Of a DNA stretch of 36,029 bases, positions 1 through 6,991 are shown one piece after another; position 1 is the stretch's first letter; every line of letters starts with the position of its first letter. The stretch is from a virus. The notes under the pieces are model-generated. The model did not search any database. It saw nothing but the letters and a program-made list of their open reading frames with translations, and was not told the DNA's origin. Made by a program: the position numbers and the translations under genes. The stretch is from IMG/VR virus record IMGVR_UViG_3300033183_000142, positions 1-36,029 of that record. One strand, written 5' to 3'.

Positions 1-122
1 AAACTCAATTAAAAGCTCAGACGGTGCAACTGATCTTCTCACGCTATCCAATGGATCGCTGACAGGTGCTATTGCCACTGGTGGCCGCAGGAATCTCATC
101 ATCAATGGTGCGATGCAGGTTG
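1..122. repeat. Left copy of 122-bp terminal redundancy
   Basis: These 122 bases recur exactly at 35908-36029. They lie inside the N-terminal part of a tail-fibre gene whose frame continues across the join, so the likeliest reading is overlap from assembling a circular or circularly permuted genome, not a biological terminal repeat. Unit length is then 35,907 bp. Confidence 0.95.
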
Positions 123-1132
123 CACAGCGTGGGACGAGTCAGAGTATTGCGGCAAGCACTGCGCTATTTCCTGTTGACAGATTTGAAGTAGGTTTTGGCT
201 CGCACGATCAAATTGTAGGCACGGTTTCTCAATCTACAACTGCACCGTCTGGATTTGCTAATTCAGCAAAAGTTGACATCACAACGGCAGAGACAACTTT
301 AGAAAGCGGTGAAGGCATTACATTTAGAACTAAGCTAGAAGGACAAGACCTTCAGCAGTTAGCTAAAGGGACTTCAGATGCTAAACAAGTAACGCTGTCA
401 TTTTGGGTGCGTAGTTCACAAACAGGTACTTACATTGCAGAGCTTTACGATGAAGACAATACTCGCCAAATCAGTAAAGCGTACACAATCGACACTGCTG
501 ATACTTGGGAACAGAAAGTAATCACATACCCTGCGGATACCACAGGTACATTTGACAATGATAACGGACGTTCATTGTGGATACTCTGGTGGCTAGCCGC
601 TGACAGTGGATTTTCTAGTGGCACTCTTAATGACGATGCTTGGGACACAGTTACGAATGCTAACAGAGCGGTAGGACAGACCACGTTAGTTACTAGCGTC
701 AACGACTGGTACATCACCGGAGTCCAACTAGAAGTAGGCGACACAGCCACACCGTTTGAACACAGAAGCTACGGTGAGGAGCTTGCGTTGTGTCAGAGGT
801 ATTTTTATATGCATAATTACAGTGCAGATAAAGCAGATGGTCGTGCGCCAGTAGTAAATGGTGCAAATTATTCCTCAACACAACTCTATGGCACTGTGTA
901 CTTTCCTACTGCGATGCGAGATCTACCTACATTAGATCAATCTTCAACAGGTACTTATAGATTGTTATCAGATGGTGATGCTACTCATACTGCGACAGGT
1001 TTTGGCACACAAAGAGTTAGTGAAAATGCTTATGTTTTGTCCTATACAACATCTGGCTTAACACCAGGATACGCAGGATGGGTCGAATCAAACGATACAA
1101 ATTGCTTCTTAGCCTTTAATGCGGAGCTATAA
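1..1132 (+). CDS. Tail fibre / virion structural protein (3' part; gene wraps the join)
   Basis: The reading frame is open from base 2 with no start in the window's left edge, because the gene begins at 35891 and runs across the circular join; the full protein is 382 aa. The N-terminus (MSQINVNSIKSSDGA) is a short adaptor type used by several phage fibres. The next part has the NLIINGAMQVAQRG and VDRF motifs, then a beta-rich carbohydrate-binding-like region (VTLSFWVRSS) and a conserved ending (ITGVQLEVGDTATPFEHRSYGEELALCQRYF). I know this pattern from many marine phage structural proteins. It probably sits at the tail tip and helps bind the cell surface, but the receptor is unknown. The ATG at 113 is an internal methionine and not the true start. 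The family is recognised with good confidence; the exact role is inferred from position at the end of the fibre cluster. Confidence 0.85.
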   Translation, partial: NSIKSSDGATDLLTLSNGSLTGAIATGGRRNLIINGAMQVAQRGTSQSIAASTALFPVDRFEVGFGSHDQIVGTVSQSTTAPSGFANSAKVDITTAETTLESGEGITFRTKLEGQDLQQLAKGTSDAKQVTLSFWVRSSQTGTYIAELYDEDNTRQISKAYTIDTADTWEQKVITYPADTTGTFDNDNGRSLWILWWLAADSGFSSGTLNDDAWDTVTNANRAVGQTTLVTSVNDWYITGVQLEVGDTATPFEHRSYGEELALCQRYFYMHNYSADKADGRAPVVNGANYSSTQLYGTVYFPTAMRDLPTLDQSSTGTYRLLSDGDATHTATGFGTQRVSENAYVLSYTTSGLTPGYAGWVESNDTNCFLAFNAEL

Positions 1133-1135
1133 AAG

Positions 1136-1321
1136 ATGAACAACATACAATCAGCGCAGTATATGCACAATCTTGATGGTGAAAATGTTGCAATTAAAAT
1201 TACATTTACAGACACCAGTATGGTTAAAAATGTTCCATTGTCTTTAGGCAACGCAGACTACGCAGAAATCATGCGTCAGGTTGACGAAGGCACACTCACG
1301 ATACAGGATGCGGATGACTGA
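1136..1321 (+). CDS. Small conserved phage protein, 61 aa, unknown function
   Basis: Starts three bases after the fibre stop, and its stop shares one base with the next start, so it is translationally coupled in the late operon. The protein is soluble and acidic, with no signal or membrane segment. Its C-terminal half (YAEIMRQVDEGTLTIQDAD) is a pattern I recognise in small proteins found beside fibre and lysis genes of marine phages, usually annotated hypothetical. The spacing suggests a virion-associated or fibre-assembly role, but nothing in the sequence proves this. Confidence 0.7.
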   Translation: MNNIQSAQYMHNLDGENVAIKITFTDTSMVKNVPLSLGNADYAEIMRQVDEGTLTIQDADD

Positions 1322-1515
1322 TGGACAAGCGCACAGTAGCTTCAGCTCACAAACGGATTGACGGTATTGAGGTTCGACTAGAAGCTCACGAGGCTGTGTG
1401 CGGTGAACGATGGAAAGAAACCATTTTACGAATAAAAAGAATTGAAGGCGTAATGATTGCGGCAACAGGAGGCATCATTGCCATGCTTGTGGCGATCTTA
1501 ATTAAGGTGACCTAG
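1321..1515 (+). CDS. Small membrane-anchored coiled-coil protein, 64 aa
   Basis: Residues 5-40 are charged and helical (SAHKRIDGIEVRLEAHE), and residues ~43-61 form one hydrophobic segment (VMIAATGGIIAMLVAILI) followed by a short Lys-containing tail. This charged helix plus C-terminal anchor is the plan of XhlA-like lysis accessory proteins, so a lysis or membrane role is possible. The ATG overlaps the TGA of the gene before. No sequence motif identifies the family firmly. Confidence 0.65.
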   Translation: MDKRTVASAHKRIDGIEVRLEAHEAVCGERWKETILRIKRIEGVMIAATGGIIAMLVAILIKVT

Positions 1516-1517
1516 TT

Positions 1518-1967
1518 GTGATCTTTGAAGCCATAGCCGCGATTAAAGTAGCGAATGAGGCTATCGGCGCGATCAAAGAGATGTGCGGAAATATTCAATC
1601 CGTAGGTCAGATGGGGTCACAACTCACCAAGCTGGCCGACTCCAAAGAACAGATACAAAAAAAAGCGGCTGATGGAGACATGGATGCATTTTTTGCACTT
1701 GAAGATATACGTAACAAAGAAGCTGAGATCAAGCAAATGTTCATCTACCAAGGTAGAGCCGGACTTTGGGAAGATTACCAGACTTTTATGCGTACACGTA
1801 AAGAGCTAAAAGAAAAAGAGCGTCAACGTGCAGAAGCTAAAAAATTGGCTAAAAGAAAAGCCATACAGAATGGATTTTTGTATGGTGCTGTTGGCATTGC
1901 TATTCTCGGTGTGGTGGGCGGGGCCGTGGCCTTTGTACTTTGGCTTGTATCTCTACGAGGTAAATAA
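1518..1967 (+). CDS. Membrane-associated virion/lysis-region protein, 149 aa
   Basis: Starts with GTG two bases after the previous stop; no better start is available for the conserved N-terminus. Residues 1-100 are helical with many Lys and Glu residues and a motif I know from marine phages (GDMDAFFALEDIRNKEAEIK, then GLWEDYQTFM). A basic coiled coil at ~93-117 leads into a C-terminal hydrophobic segment at ~119-145. Proteins of this type lie between fibre and lysis genes in many uncultured marine phages. A structural or DNA-ejection role is possible, but function is unknown. Confidence 0.7.
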   Translation: MIFEAIAAIKVANEAIGAIKEMCGNIQSVGQMGSQLTKLADSKEQIQKKAADGDMDAFFALEDIRNKEAEIKQMFIYQGRAGLWEDYQTFMRTRKELKEKERQRAEAKKLAKRKAIQNGFLYGAVGIAILGVVGGAVAFVLWLVSLRGK

Positions 1968-1970
1968 ATT

Positions 1971-2690
1971 ATGAGCATGATTCAAGACATCATTCGATTG
2001 CCTAATGGATTGCTTGGTGCATCAGCAAATCAATATGATGGTATATCTGTAATCCATAAGTTTGGAGCTAACTTTGACATCGATACAGGCTCGACACCGG
2101 AGTCTGTATGGACTGGCGGGGGTTTGTATCCTTGGGACGAATTTGATAGTGCACAGACACTCTACTTAATCTCTACGAGCGCATCCGATACTACGACACT
2201 TCACATTGAAGGGTTAGACGCTAACTACAATCTCCAGAGCGAGACTGTGACGCTAACGGGTACGTCTGCTGTAAGTACAACCAGGACTTATTCCAGGATT
2301 TATCGAATGGCATACGATGCCACAAATGTTGGCACGATCACAGCAAGAGTTGATTCTGGTACTGGGACAGTTGTGGCTCAGATCGATATTGGGTACGCAC
2401 AGACTCTGATGGCGATCTATACAGTACCGGCCAACCATTCTGCCTATCTTTTATGTGGTGACATTACGATTAATGCATTTAGAGACATTCAATTGAAATT
2501 CTTCACTCGATTGAATGGTAAGCCTTTCAGAATCGCGCATATGGCAGAGACTCGCGGCACATACCGGTATGATTTTCCGATTCCTATGCGTATGCCCGAA
2601 AAGACAGATCTAGATGTTCGAGTTGACGATGTTAGCTTGAGCAATTCGAGATGTACAGCGAATTTTGATCTATTGTTAGTGAGGGATTAA
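1971..2690 (+). CDS. Virion structural protein, beta-rich, 239 aa
   Basis: No membrane segment or signal peptide. The protein has alternating hydrophobic and Thr/Ser-rich strands typical of phage surface proteins. The N-terminal stretch FGANFDIDTGSTPESVW and GGGLYPW is a signature I recognise in marine phage virion proteins; the C-terminal part (NGKPFRIAHMAETRGTYRYDFPIP) is conserved too. It lies between fibre and lysis genes with 1-4 bp gaps, so it is transcribed with the late genes. It is probably a particle decoration or tail component; the exact place is not shown. Confidence 0.7.
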   Translation: MSMIQDIIRLPNGLLGASANQYDGISVIHKFGANFDIDTGSTPESVWTGGGLYPWDEFDSAQTLYLISTSASDTTTLHIEGLDANYNLQSETVTLTGTSAVSTTRTYSRIYRMAYDATNVGTITARVDSGTGTVVAQIDIGYAQTLMAIYTVPANHSAYLLCGDITINAFRDIQLKFFTRLNGKPFRIAHMAETRGTYRYDFPIPMRMPEKTDLDVRVDDVSLSNSRCTANFDLLLVRD

Positions 2691-2691
2691 T

Positions 2692-2823
2692 ATGCCATTA
2701 ACTACTAAAGGCAAGAAAATCAAAAAAGAGCTTCAGAAGGAATACGGTACTAAGCGCGGTACATCAATATTCTACGCGATGGCGAATGCCGGGAAAATCA
2801 AAGGAGTGGAGAGGAAGAAATGA
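2692..2823 (+). CDS. Very small basic phage protein, 43 aa
   Basis: ATG one base after the preceding TAA, stop TGA overlapping the next ATG (ATGA). The product is strongly basic, starting MPLTTKGKKIKKELQKEYG, followed by a conserved block (RGTSIFYAMANAGKIKGVE). I recognise this family of 40-60 aa proteins in the late operons of many marine phages. Its function is unknown; the charge would allow nucleic acid or envelope binding. Confidence 0.75.
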   Translation: MPLTTKGKKIKKELQKEYGTKRGTSIFYAMANAGKIKGVERKK

Positions 2824-3128
2824 CCGAAAAAGACATGTATGATCTCAACGGTGACGGCAAGATCGACGAAGTAGAGCGCAAAATCATGTTAGAAGATATG
2901 CGCCGCAAGATGGAAGATGAAGATGCCCAACGTGACTCTATCCGCAAGATGGCATGGTTTGCATTATTCGGACTCTTGCTATATCCATTTGGTATATTCC
3001 TTGCGGACTTGTTTAGTATGGGTACAGCCGCGAATTTAATTGCAAATATCGCACCTACCTATTTCGCCTCGATCGCTGTACTAGTATCAGCCTTCTTTGG
3101 GGCAAGTGCTATTAAGGCGAAGAAGTAA
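2820..3128 (+). CDS. Two-helix membrane protein with EF-hand-like loop; holin or holin partner candidate
   Basis: Residues 8-19 fit the 12-residue EF-hand calcium loop, with acidic or polar ligands D8, N10, D12, K14, D16 and E19 and Gly at 13. A charged helix follows (to ~43), then two hydrophobic segments at ~45-66 and ~73-97 and a short Lys-rich end. It is directly upstream of the holin and overlaps it by one base, so a role in lysis timing or as a second holin is plausible. Whether the loop binds calcium is untested, because isolated EF loops often occur as EF-hand-like repeats in other folds. Confidence 0.75.
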   Translation: MTEKDMYDLNGDGKIDEVERKIMLEDMRRKMEDEDAQRDSIRKMAWFALFGLLLYPFGIFLADLFSMGTAANLIANIAPTYFASIAVLVSAFFGASAIKAKK

Positions 3129-3523
3129 TGTTACAAGCTCTTATTGGACCAGTTACCGGATTACTGGATAAATTTATTGAAGACAAGGACCAGAAAAATG
3201 CCTTGGCTCACGAAATTGCAACCATGGCCGAAAAACAGGCGCATGAAGCCGCTCTCGCTCAAGTGGAAGTCAACAAAGCAGAAGCGCAACACAAATCAAT
3301 CTTCGTCGCAGGGTGGCGACCATTCATCGGGTGGACGTGCGGGGTCGCGCTTGCATACCACTTTGTGGTTGCTCCACTCATACTATTCGGAGTGTCGGTC
3401 TCTGGGGTTGAAATACCTAGACTGCCTGCGTTCGATATGGACTCGCTAATGACTGTATTACTTGGTATGCTAGGACTTGGTGGTCTGCGTACCTATGAAA
3501 AGCAAAAAGGATTGACAAAATAA
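3128..3523 (+). CDS. Holin, three-transmembrane (Holin_3TMs / GTA holin) family
   Basis: The N-terminal ~60 residues form an amphipathic, charged helix rich in Ala, Glu and Lys. The conserved core GWRPFIGWTCGVALAYHF starts a hydrophobic region (~63-90), and the end of the protein has the family pattern LLGMLGLGGLRTYEKQKG. These features match the three-TM holins of phages and gene transfer agents. It should open the inner membrane late in infection so that the endolysin encoded next can reach peptidoglycan. The stop shares one base with the endolysin start. Confidence 0.88.
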   Translation: MLQALIGPVTGLLDKFIEDKDQKNALAHEIATMAEKQAHEAALAQVEVNKAEAQHKSIFVAGWRPFIGWTCGVALAYHFVVAPLILFGVSVSGVEIPRLPAFDMDSLMTVLLGMLGLGGLRTYEKQKGLTK

Positions 3524-3975
3524 TGTATCAATTATCACAAAGATCACTATCTAAATTAGAAGGTGTAGACGAACGATTAGTTAAAATCGTATGTCGCGCA
3601 ATCGAAATCACTGAAATTGACTTTGGTGTAATCCAGGGTCTGCGTACTGAAGAAGAGCAAAAGGCTCTAGTGGCAAAAGGTCTATCTCAGACCATGAAGT
3701 CGAAGCACCTGGAAGGTCTGGCCGTAGATCTTATGGCATATGTAGATGGCAGAGGCTGTTGGGAGTTATCTGCTTATGATGACATCGCCGACGCTATGCA
3801 ACAAGCCGCGACTGAAGAAGGAATACCCGTCAGATGGGGTGCGGCCTGGAATGTTTCGGATATTCGTGAATGGGACGGGTCGATGGGAGAAGCGATGAAT
3901 TATTACGTTGATACTAGGCGGGCTGAAGGGAAGCGTCCTTTTATCGACGCTCCACATTTCGAGCTATATTTATAG
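3523..3975 (+). CDS. Endolysin, peptidase M15 family (L-alanoyl-D-glutamate peptidase type)
   Basis: The 150-aa protein has the zinc peptidase signature S60-K-H62-x-x-G-x-A-V-D69 and the C-terminal H145-F-E motif, giving the expected zinc ligands H62, D69 and H145. The size is normal for single-domain M15C endolysins, which cut peptide cross-links in the cell wall. There is no signal peptide, so export depends on the holin just upstream. It is the last gene of the late operon, facing a convergent minus-strand operon only 4 bp away. Confidence 0.93.
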   Translation: MYQLSQRSLSKLEGVDERLVKIVCRAIEITEIDFGVIQGLRTEEEQKALVAKGLSQTMKSKHLEGLAVDLMAYVDGRGCWELSAYDDIADAMQQAATEEGIPVRWGAAWNVSDIREWDGSMGEAMNYYVDTRRAEGKRPFIDAPHFELYL

Positions 3976-3979
3976 CTTG

Positions 3980-4234
3980 CTATTTGTTAAAATCCAAGGG
4001 AGAGCCTTCCTTTGGCTCTCGTGATACTGCTCGATAGGCTCTGTGGACCACCGTATAGTCGTTAACCGGCATATGGTGGGATTCACGTTGTTCGATCCAA
4101 TCTAGAAGATCATTAACCACAGCTACTAGATTATCCTGGAATTCAGGTAATTCGTCGATCGGTCCACAATTGCGGCACCAATTACGATCGGACAGCAGAT
4201 CGCCGCAGTGGAGACAGTGGGTATATTCAGTCAT
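3980..4234 (-). CDS. Small zinc-ribbon protein, 84 aa
   Basis: The start at 4234 is preferred over the longer frame to 4297, because GGAGA lies at a good distance before it and the protein then begins directly with the motif. Cys7, Cys10, Cys20 and Cys23 make two CxxC-type knuckles, a zinc-ribbon pattern; the rest is helical and acidic with a basic end. The start overlaps the gene before it by 8 bases (ATGACTGA). A nucleic-acid or protein-binding accessory role is possible, but no known phage regulator is recognised. Confidence 0.75.
   Translation of the reverse strand: MTEYTHCLHCGDLLSDRNWCRNCGPIDELPEFQDNLVAVVNDLLDWIEQRESHHMPVNDYTVVHRAYRAVSREPKEGSPLDFNK
4000..4020. terminator. Hairpin between convergent operons (weak terminator candidate)
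   Basis: GAGAGCC and GGCTCTC form a perfect 7-bp stem around a 7-base loop, inside the 3' end of the minus-strand zinc-ribbon gene and 25 bp after the endolysin stop. The plus strand has no T run after it; the minus strand has only a short TTTT a few bases on. It may slow both converging transcripts, but it is not a standard intrinsic terminator. Confidence 0.35.
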
Positions 4235-4370
4235 TTTTATTTCTCCAATAATTATCAGGCCATATACCAATTCCGAATAGACGACGCAGGGCGACATCTA
4301 TACCGGCACTTAAGAATAATACGAACACCCAGGATAGGGCAAATATTGAGATGGTAAATATAGTATCCAT
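4227..4370 (-). CDS. Small membrane protein, 47 aa
   Basis: One hydrophobic segment at residues ~3-24 (IFTISIFALSWVFVLFLSA) is followed by a basic, aromatic tail (RRLF, WPDNYWRNKN). The ATG overlaps the TAA of the gene before (TAATG), and GGAG lies 8 bases upstream. It is easily missed because of its length, but signals on both ends are convincing. No family is recognised; it probably acts in the inner membrane early in infection. Confidence 0.65.
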   Translation of the reverse strand: MDTIFTISIFALSWVFVLFLSAGIDVALRRLFGIGIWPDNYWRNKND

Positions 4371-4798
4371 TATCTTTTCTCCAGTATGTAGATTTCTTGT
4401 ACTCTAGCTCTGCGCTTAATTCGCTTATCGCGAATCGAGCAAATCTCGCCAATTCTACCACAGGCGTATTTAATACCCTGGACAATCTGCCAGTGATTAC
4501 CGGCCACTATCAAGTATGTGGTATCACCACTGCGATCGCGATCCTTGGCCCAAGCCGCGAGAGTAGGTCGTGTATTTCTATCAATGTAGTGGCGATAGGC
4601 TACATAGATATTGTGGGCGTTTAAAATGAATTCGAATTCACTAAAGTCAGAGCCGGTGATCATAGTGCGGCCTGATCTAGCTCGCATCATACGTGAAATG
4701 TCAGCCGTATTGAGACCGGTAAGGAATGAAACCACGGCAGGTCCACAATAGCGGTTATCTTTGCCTGAACGGTTGATTGAGTGTAATTTGATTTTCAT
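4370..4798 (-). CDS. C39-like (papain-fold) cysteine peptidase-like protein, 142 aa
   Basis: The pattern NRYCGPAVVSFLTG places a candidate catalytic Cys at residue 18 at the start of a helix, and AGNHWQIVQG gives a His at 102; this order and spacing fit C39/papain-like folds. I recognise this protein type in marine and other phages, where it is normally called hypothetical. The C-terminus is basic (RIKRRARVQ). It has a good AGAGG ribosome site, and the stop overlaps the next start. It might process a protein or deamidate a host target, but the substrate is unknown and the domain may be an inactive relative. Confidence 0.7.
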   Translation of the reverse strand: MKIKLHSINRSGKDNRYCGPAVVSFLTGLNTADISRMMRARSGRTMITGSDFSEFEFILNAHNIYVAYRHYIDRNTRPTLAAWAKDRDRSGDTTYLIVAGNHWQIVQGIKYACGRIGEICSIRDKRIKRRARVQEIYILEKR

Positions 4799-4825
4799 AT
4801 CTATCCTCTCTATCCTGAGGGTGGC

Positions 4826-5158
4826 TTACGCCACCTCTCCGTATGTATCAAAAATGTAAATGTGGGCTGAATCTTCGATGATCTTCTTTGCTTTTTTGCC
4901 TGAGAAGTGTTGTGGCTCTGAACTATAAAAGACCGAAACGTCTGCATATTTGGTAACGCCACCACGTGGCCCCATTATAAAGTTCATACCGCGATTTGCA
5001 ATGTACCACTTATCAGTAGTTACGAAAACAGAAATCGAGAAAGAACGACGACCGATTTCTTCGATCTTCAATTCGATTTTCCATTCTGGGTGTACACGCT
5101 TCGCTACTTCGATTTGAGCCTTCAAACGTGAAATTGTGTTGATTTGCATTGCGTTCAT
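4826..5158 (-). CDS. Unknown phage protein, 110 aa, first gene of the minus-strand operon
   Basis: The start at 5158 is chosen over one at 5197, because GAGG stands 8 bases upstream and the promoter -10 box (5188-5193) lies upstream of 5158, while the longer start would fall at or before the transcription start. The protein mixes an N-terminal helical part (ISRLKAQIEVAKRVHPEWKI) with beta-rich segments and a Lys-rich helix (GKKAKKIIEDS). There are no membrane segments or known motifs. As first gene behind a strong promoter it is likely made early and in quantity. Confidence 0.65.
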   Translation of the reverse strand: MNAMQINTISRLKAQIEVAKRVHPEWKIELKIEEIGRRSFSISVFVTTDKWYIANRGMNFIMGPRGGVTKYADVSVFYSSEPQHFSGKKAKKIIEDSAHIYIFDTYGEVA

Positions 5159-5187
5159 TTTTAATTCCTCTATCAATCTATGTAAAT

Positions 5188-5216
5188 ATTGTACCACGGC
5201 TTGATTATTTTGTCAA
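5188..5216 (-). promoter_or_regulatory. Sigma70-type promoter for the minus-strand operon
   Basis: On the minus strand TTGACA (5211-5216) and TACAAT (5188-5193) are separated by exactly 17 bp. The predicted start of transcription is about 20-25 bases before the ATG at 5158. This is one base from full consensus and needs no phage factor, so the four genes down to 3980 are probably read immediately on infection. The TTGTC/GACAA dyad of the left composite element lies about 40 bp upstream. Confidence 0.85.
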
Positions 5217-5255
5217 TATATTGTTTATATGTTGCAGTTTTTATAAGGGGATTGA

Positions 5256-5406
5256 TATTGTCATCGAGAGACAATAGGTTTATATGCGGTAACATCGGTA
5301 ACACGGTAACAAACACGCCAGAGACTAAGAAGGACGCGGATTTTGGTGTTACTGAACATAACAACACTTTCGGTAACATCGGTAACATGATATAATGAGT
5401 GCGTAG
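5256..5406 (+). repeat. Left composite control element (dyad + CGGTAACA repeats)
   Basis: In order: a 7-bp inverted repeat TATTGTC-N7-GACAATA (5256-5276); three direct CGGTAACA repeats (5287-5294, 5296-5303, 5304-5311); TAAGAAGGACG (5326-5336); GTGTTACTGAACATA (5346-5360); two more CGGTAACA (5371-5378, 5380-5387); GAGTGCGTAG (5397-5406). The same blocks occur in the same order on the opposite strand at 17336-17478. The last two repeats cover the -35 region of the replication-operon promoter, which fits an operator. An iteron-type origin is the other possibility. Confidence 0.85.
5388..5396 (+). promoter_or_regulatory. Extended -10 promoter of the replication operon
   Basis: TGATATAAT is a full extended -10 (TGnTATAAT). 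There is no TTGACA-like box 16-18 bp upstream; this space is filled by CGGTAACA repeats ending one base before the TG. The promoter therefore either works on the extended -10 alone or needs a protein bound to the repeats. The leader to the ATG at 5465 is about 60 nt. Confidence 0.75.
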
Positions 5407-5464
5407 GGTCTAGAGTATGTCTCTGATTCCTTCTTTTAACCCCTTTATATAGAGAGAATAGTGT

Positions 5465-6991
5465 ATGAGTGCAGAGAGATTCCGGTCGCTTTTTACCGGA
5501 AATGATCGGTCCTTCGGTGTGTTCAATCCGAAGACCAATAAATTATTCACTAAAAATCAGCCAGTAGATTTATCTAATTACGAAGAACACCTGGAAGGCT
5601 CCAAAGGTGTTGGTATAGTGCCGATCATGGACGATGAGACATGTTGGTTTGGCGCGATCGATATTGATGCTCACGGCGATGCCCCAGATATTGATTTGTT
5701 AGAATTAGAGCAGAAGGTACGAGATAACGATTTTCCACTTACGATCTGCAGATCTAGATCGGGTGGAGCGCACCTATATCTATTTTTGACCGATCCTGCA
5801 CCTGCCAAGACATTAAGAAAGGTATTAGCGAATTGGGCAGGTGTTATAGGATATGCGGGTGTAGAGATATTTCCTAAGCAAGATAGTCTACCCGAATCTG
5901 GTGGCGAACGACAGCTTGGTAATTGGATTAATATGCCATATTTCGACGCTGAGGATACCAATAGATTCGCATTCGAAGGTGGCAAGAAAATCGACCTTAA
6001 CCACTTCTTAGACATCGCAGAGTCCAGGCGTATTAAACCGGCTATTCTAGTAGAAAAAGCCGAAGGTGGTTACGCGGAAGCCCCACCTTGTATTCAGAAA
6101 ATGATTACTGATGGTGTCGGCCATGGGCATCGCAACGAAGCATTATATAATTTGGTGCTCTATTATAAGAAAGCTAATCCCGAAACCTGGCGTGACAAGT
6201 CATTTGATGCAAATGCTACAATATTCGAAGAGCCGCTATCGTATGCTGAAGCCAAAAAGACTATTCAAAGTGCCGGTCGTCGAGATTATCGTTATAAGTG
6301 TAAAGAAGAGCCTTGCCGGTCCAACTGTAACAGCTCAGTATGCGTCACTCGCAAATTTGGCATTACGCCAGAGGAACGCGGCGAATTAGAGATCGGCAAG
6401 CCACCTGAATTTGATAAATTAGAAAAGTACACGACCGATCCGGTGAAGTGGGTATTGTATGTCGATGGTACGCCAATTACTCTGTCAACTGCCGAGCTTA
6501 TGGATTACCGCGCAGTGCGGCGAGCGATCGCTGACAATTTGACCCGTATTATCGCACCCATGAAAAATGACAAGTGGGAAGTGATGCTACATAAAATTAT
6601 GTCTGAAGCGATCGTAGTAGAAGCACCAGAAGAAGCATCGACCTATGGATTCATTAAAGATCGATTGTACGAATTCTTTGCACGTACAGATTTGTCGTCT
6701 GATGGTGAAAATATCGAGGAACGTGAAGCCCTATTCCTGGGGTCGCCGGTCGTACAGAAGGTAGACGGACAGCGAGTGGTATATTTCCGTGGACCGGATT
6801 TTATTGATTTTTTGAAGAAGAATCGATCGGAAGAACTGAAAGGGTCGAATTTATGGATGGCTCTTCGCCGAGTGGGAGTCCAACATACTAAATTAAGGGT
6901 GAAAAATCAAGTGGTGTCTGTCTGGTTTGCTCCGTTGAATGAATCAGATTATATCGAATTAACACCTGCTAGAGTGGAGCCAGAGATATGA
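5465..6991 (+). CDS. Archaeo-eukaryotic (AEP) type primase / primase-polymerase
   Basis: AEP catalytic motifs are visible: AIDID with D66 and D68, SRSGGAHLYLF with H103, and the later acidic motif EIFPKQ (~134-139) followed by GERQLGNWINMPYF. This order matches the primase domain seen in phage and TOTE-type systems. A helical PriCT-like region follows (GHGHRNEALYNL at ~220-230). Cys209 and the cluster C279, C284, C288, C293 suggest a zinc or iron-sulphur site. The C-terminal 180 residues are of unknown fold. It should make primers for the family A polymerase. It is the first gene of the operon with an AGAGAG ribosome site, and its last codons overlap the helicase start. Confidence 0.85.
   Translation: MSAERFRSLFTGNDRSFGVFNPKTNKLFTKNQPVDLSNYEEHLEGSKGVGIVPIMDDETCWFGAIDIDAHGDAPDIDLLELEQKVRDNDFPLTICRSRSGGAHLYLFLTDPAPAKTLRKVLANWAGVIGYAGVEIFPKQDSLPESGGERQLGNWINMPYFDAEDTNRFAFEGGKKIDLNHFLDIAESRRIKPAILVEKAEGGYAEAPPCIQKMITDGVGHGHRNEALYNLVLYYKKANPETWRDKSFDANATIFEEPLSYAEAKKTIQSAGRRDYRYKCKEEPCRSNCNSSVCVTRKFGITPEERGELEIGKPPEFDKLEKYTTDPVKWVLYVDGTPITLSTAELMDYRAVRRAIADNLTRIIAPMKNDKWEVMLHKIMSEAIVVEAPEEASTYGFIKDRLYEFFARTDLSSDGENIEEREALFLGSPVVQKVDGQRVVYFRGPDFIDFLKKNRSEELKGSNLWMALRRVGVQHTKLRVKNQVVSVWFAPLNESDYIELTPARVEPEI

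Noticed and set aside
1-122. True direct terminal repeat of the virion DNA
   Set aside because: It falls inside a fibre gene that continues in frame over the join; assembly overlap of a circle is simpler. Read depth would decide.
3144-3449. 101-aa plus-strand frame over the holin gene
   Set aside because: It is the +1 frame of a clear holin; the composition is not protein-like.
3962-3977. AGCTATA-TT-TATAGCT palindrome at the endolysin stop
   Set aside because: AT-rich stem without a T run; it is too weak for a terminator, and most of it encodes the end of the endolysin.
4255-4485. 76-aa minus-strand frame
   Set aside because: It lies over the C39-like gene and the small membrane gene, which both have better starts and overlaps.
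5287-5387. CGGTAACA repeats as a CRISPR array
   Set aside because: Units are only 8 bp, with 0-1 bp or irregular spacing, and no spacers or cas genes.
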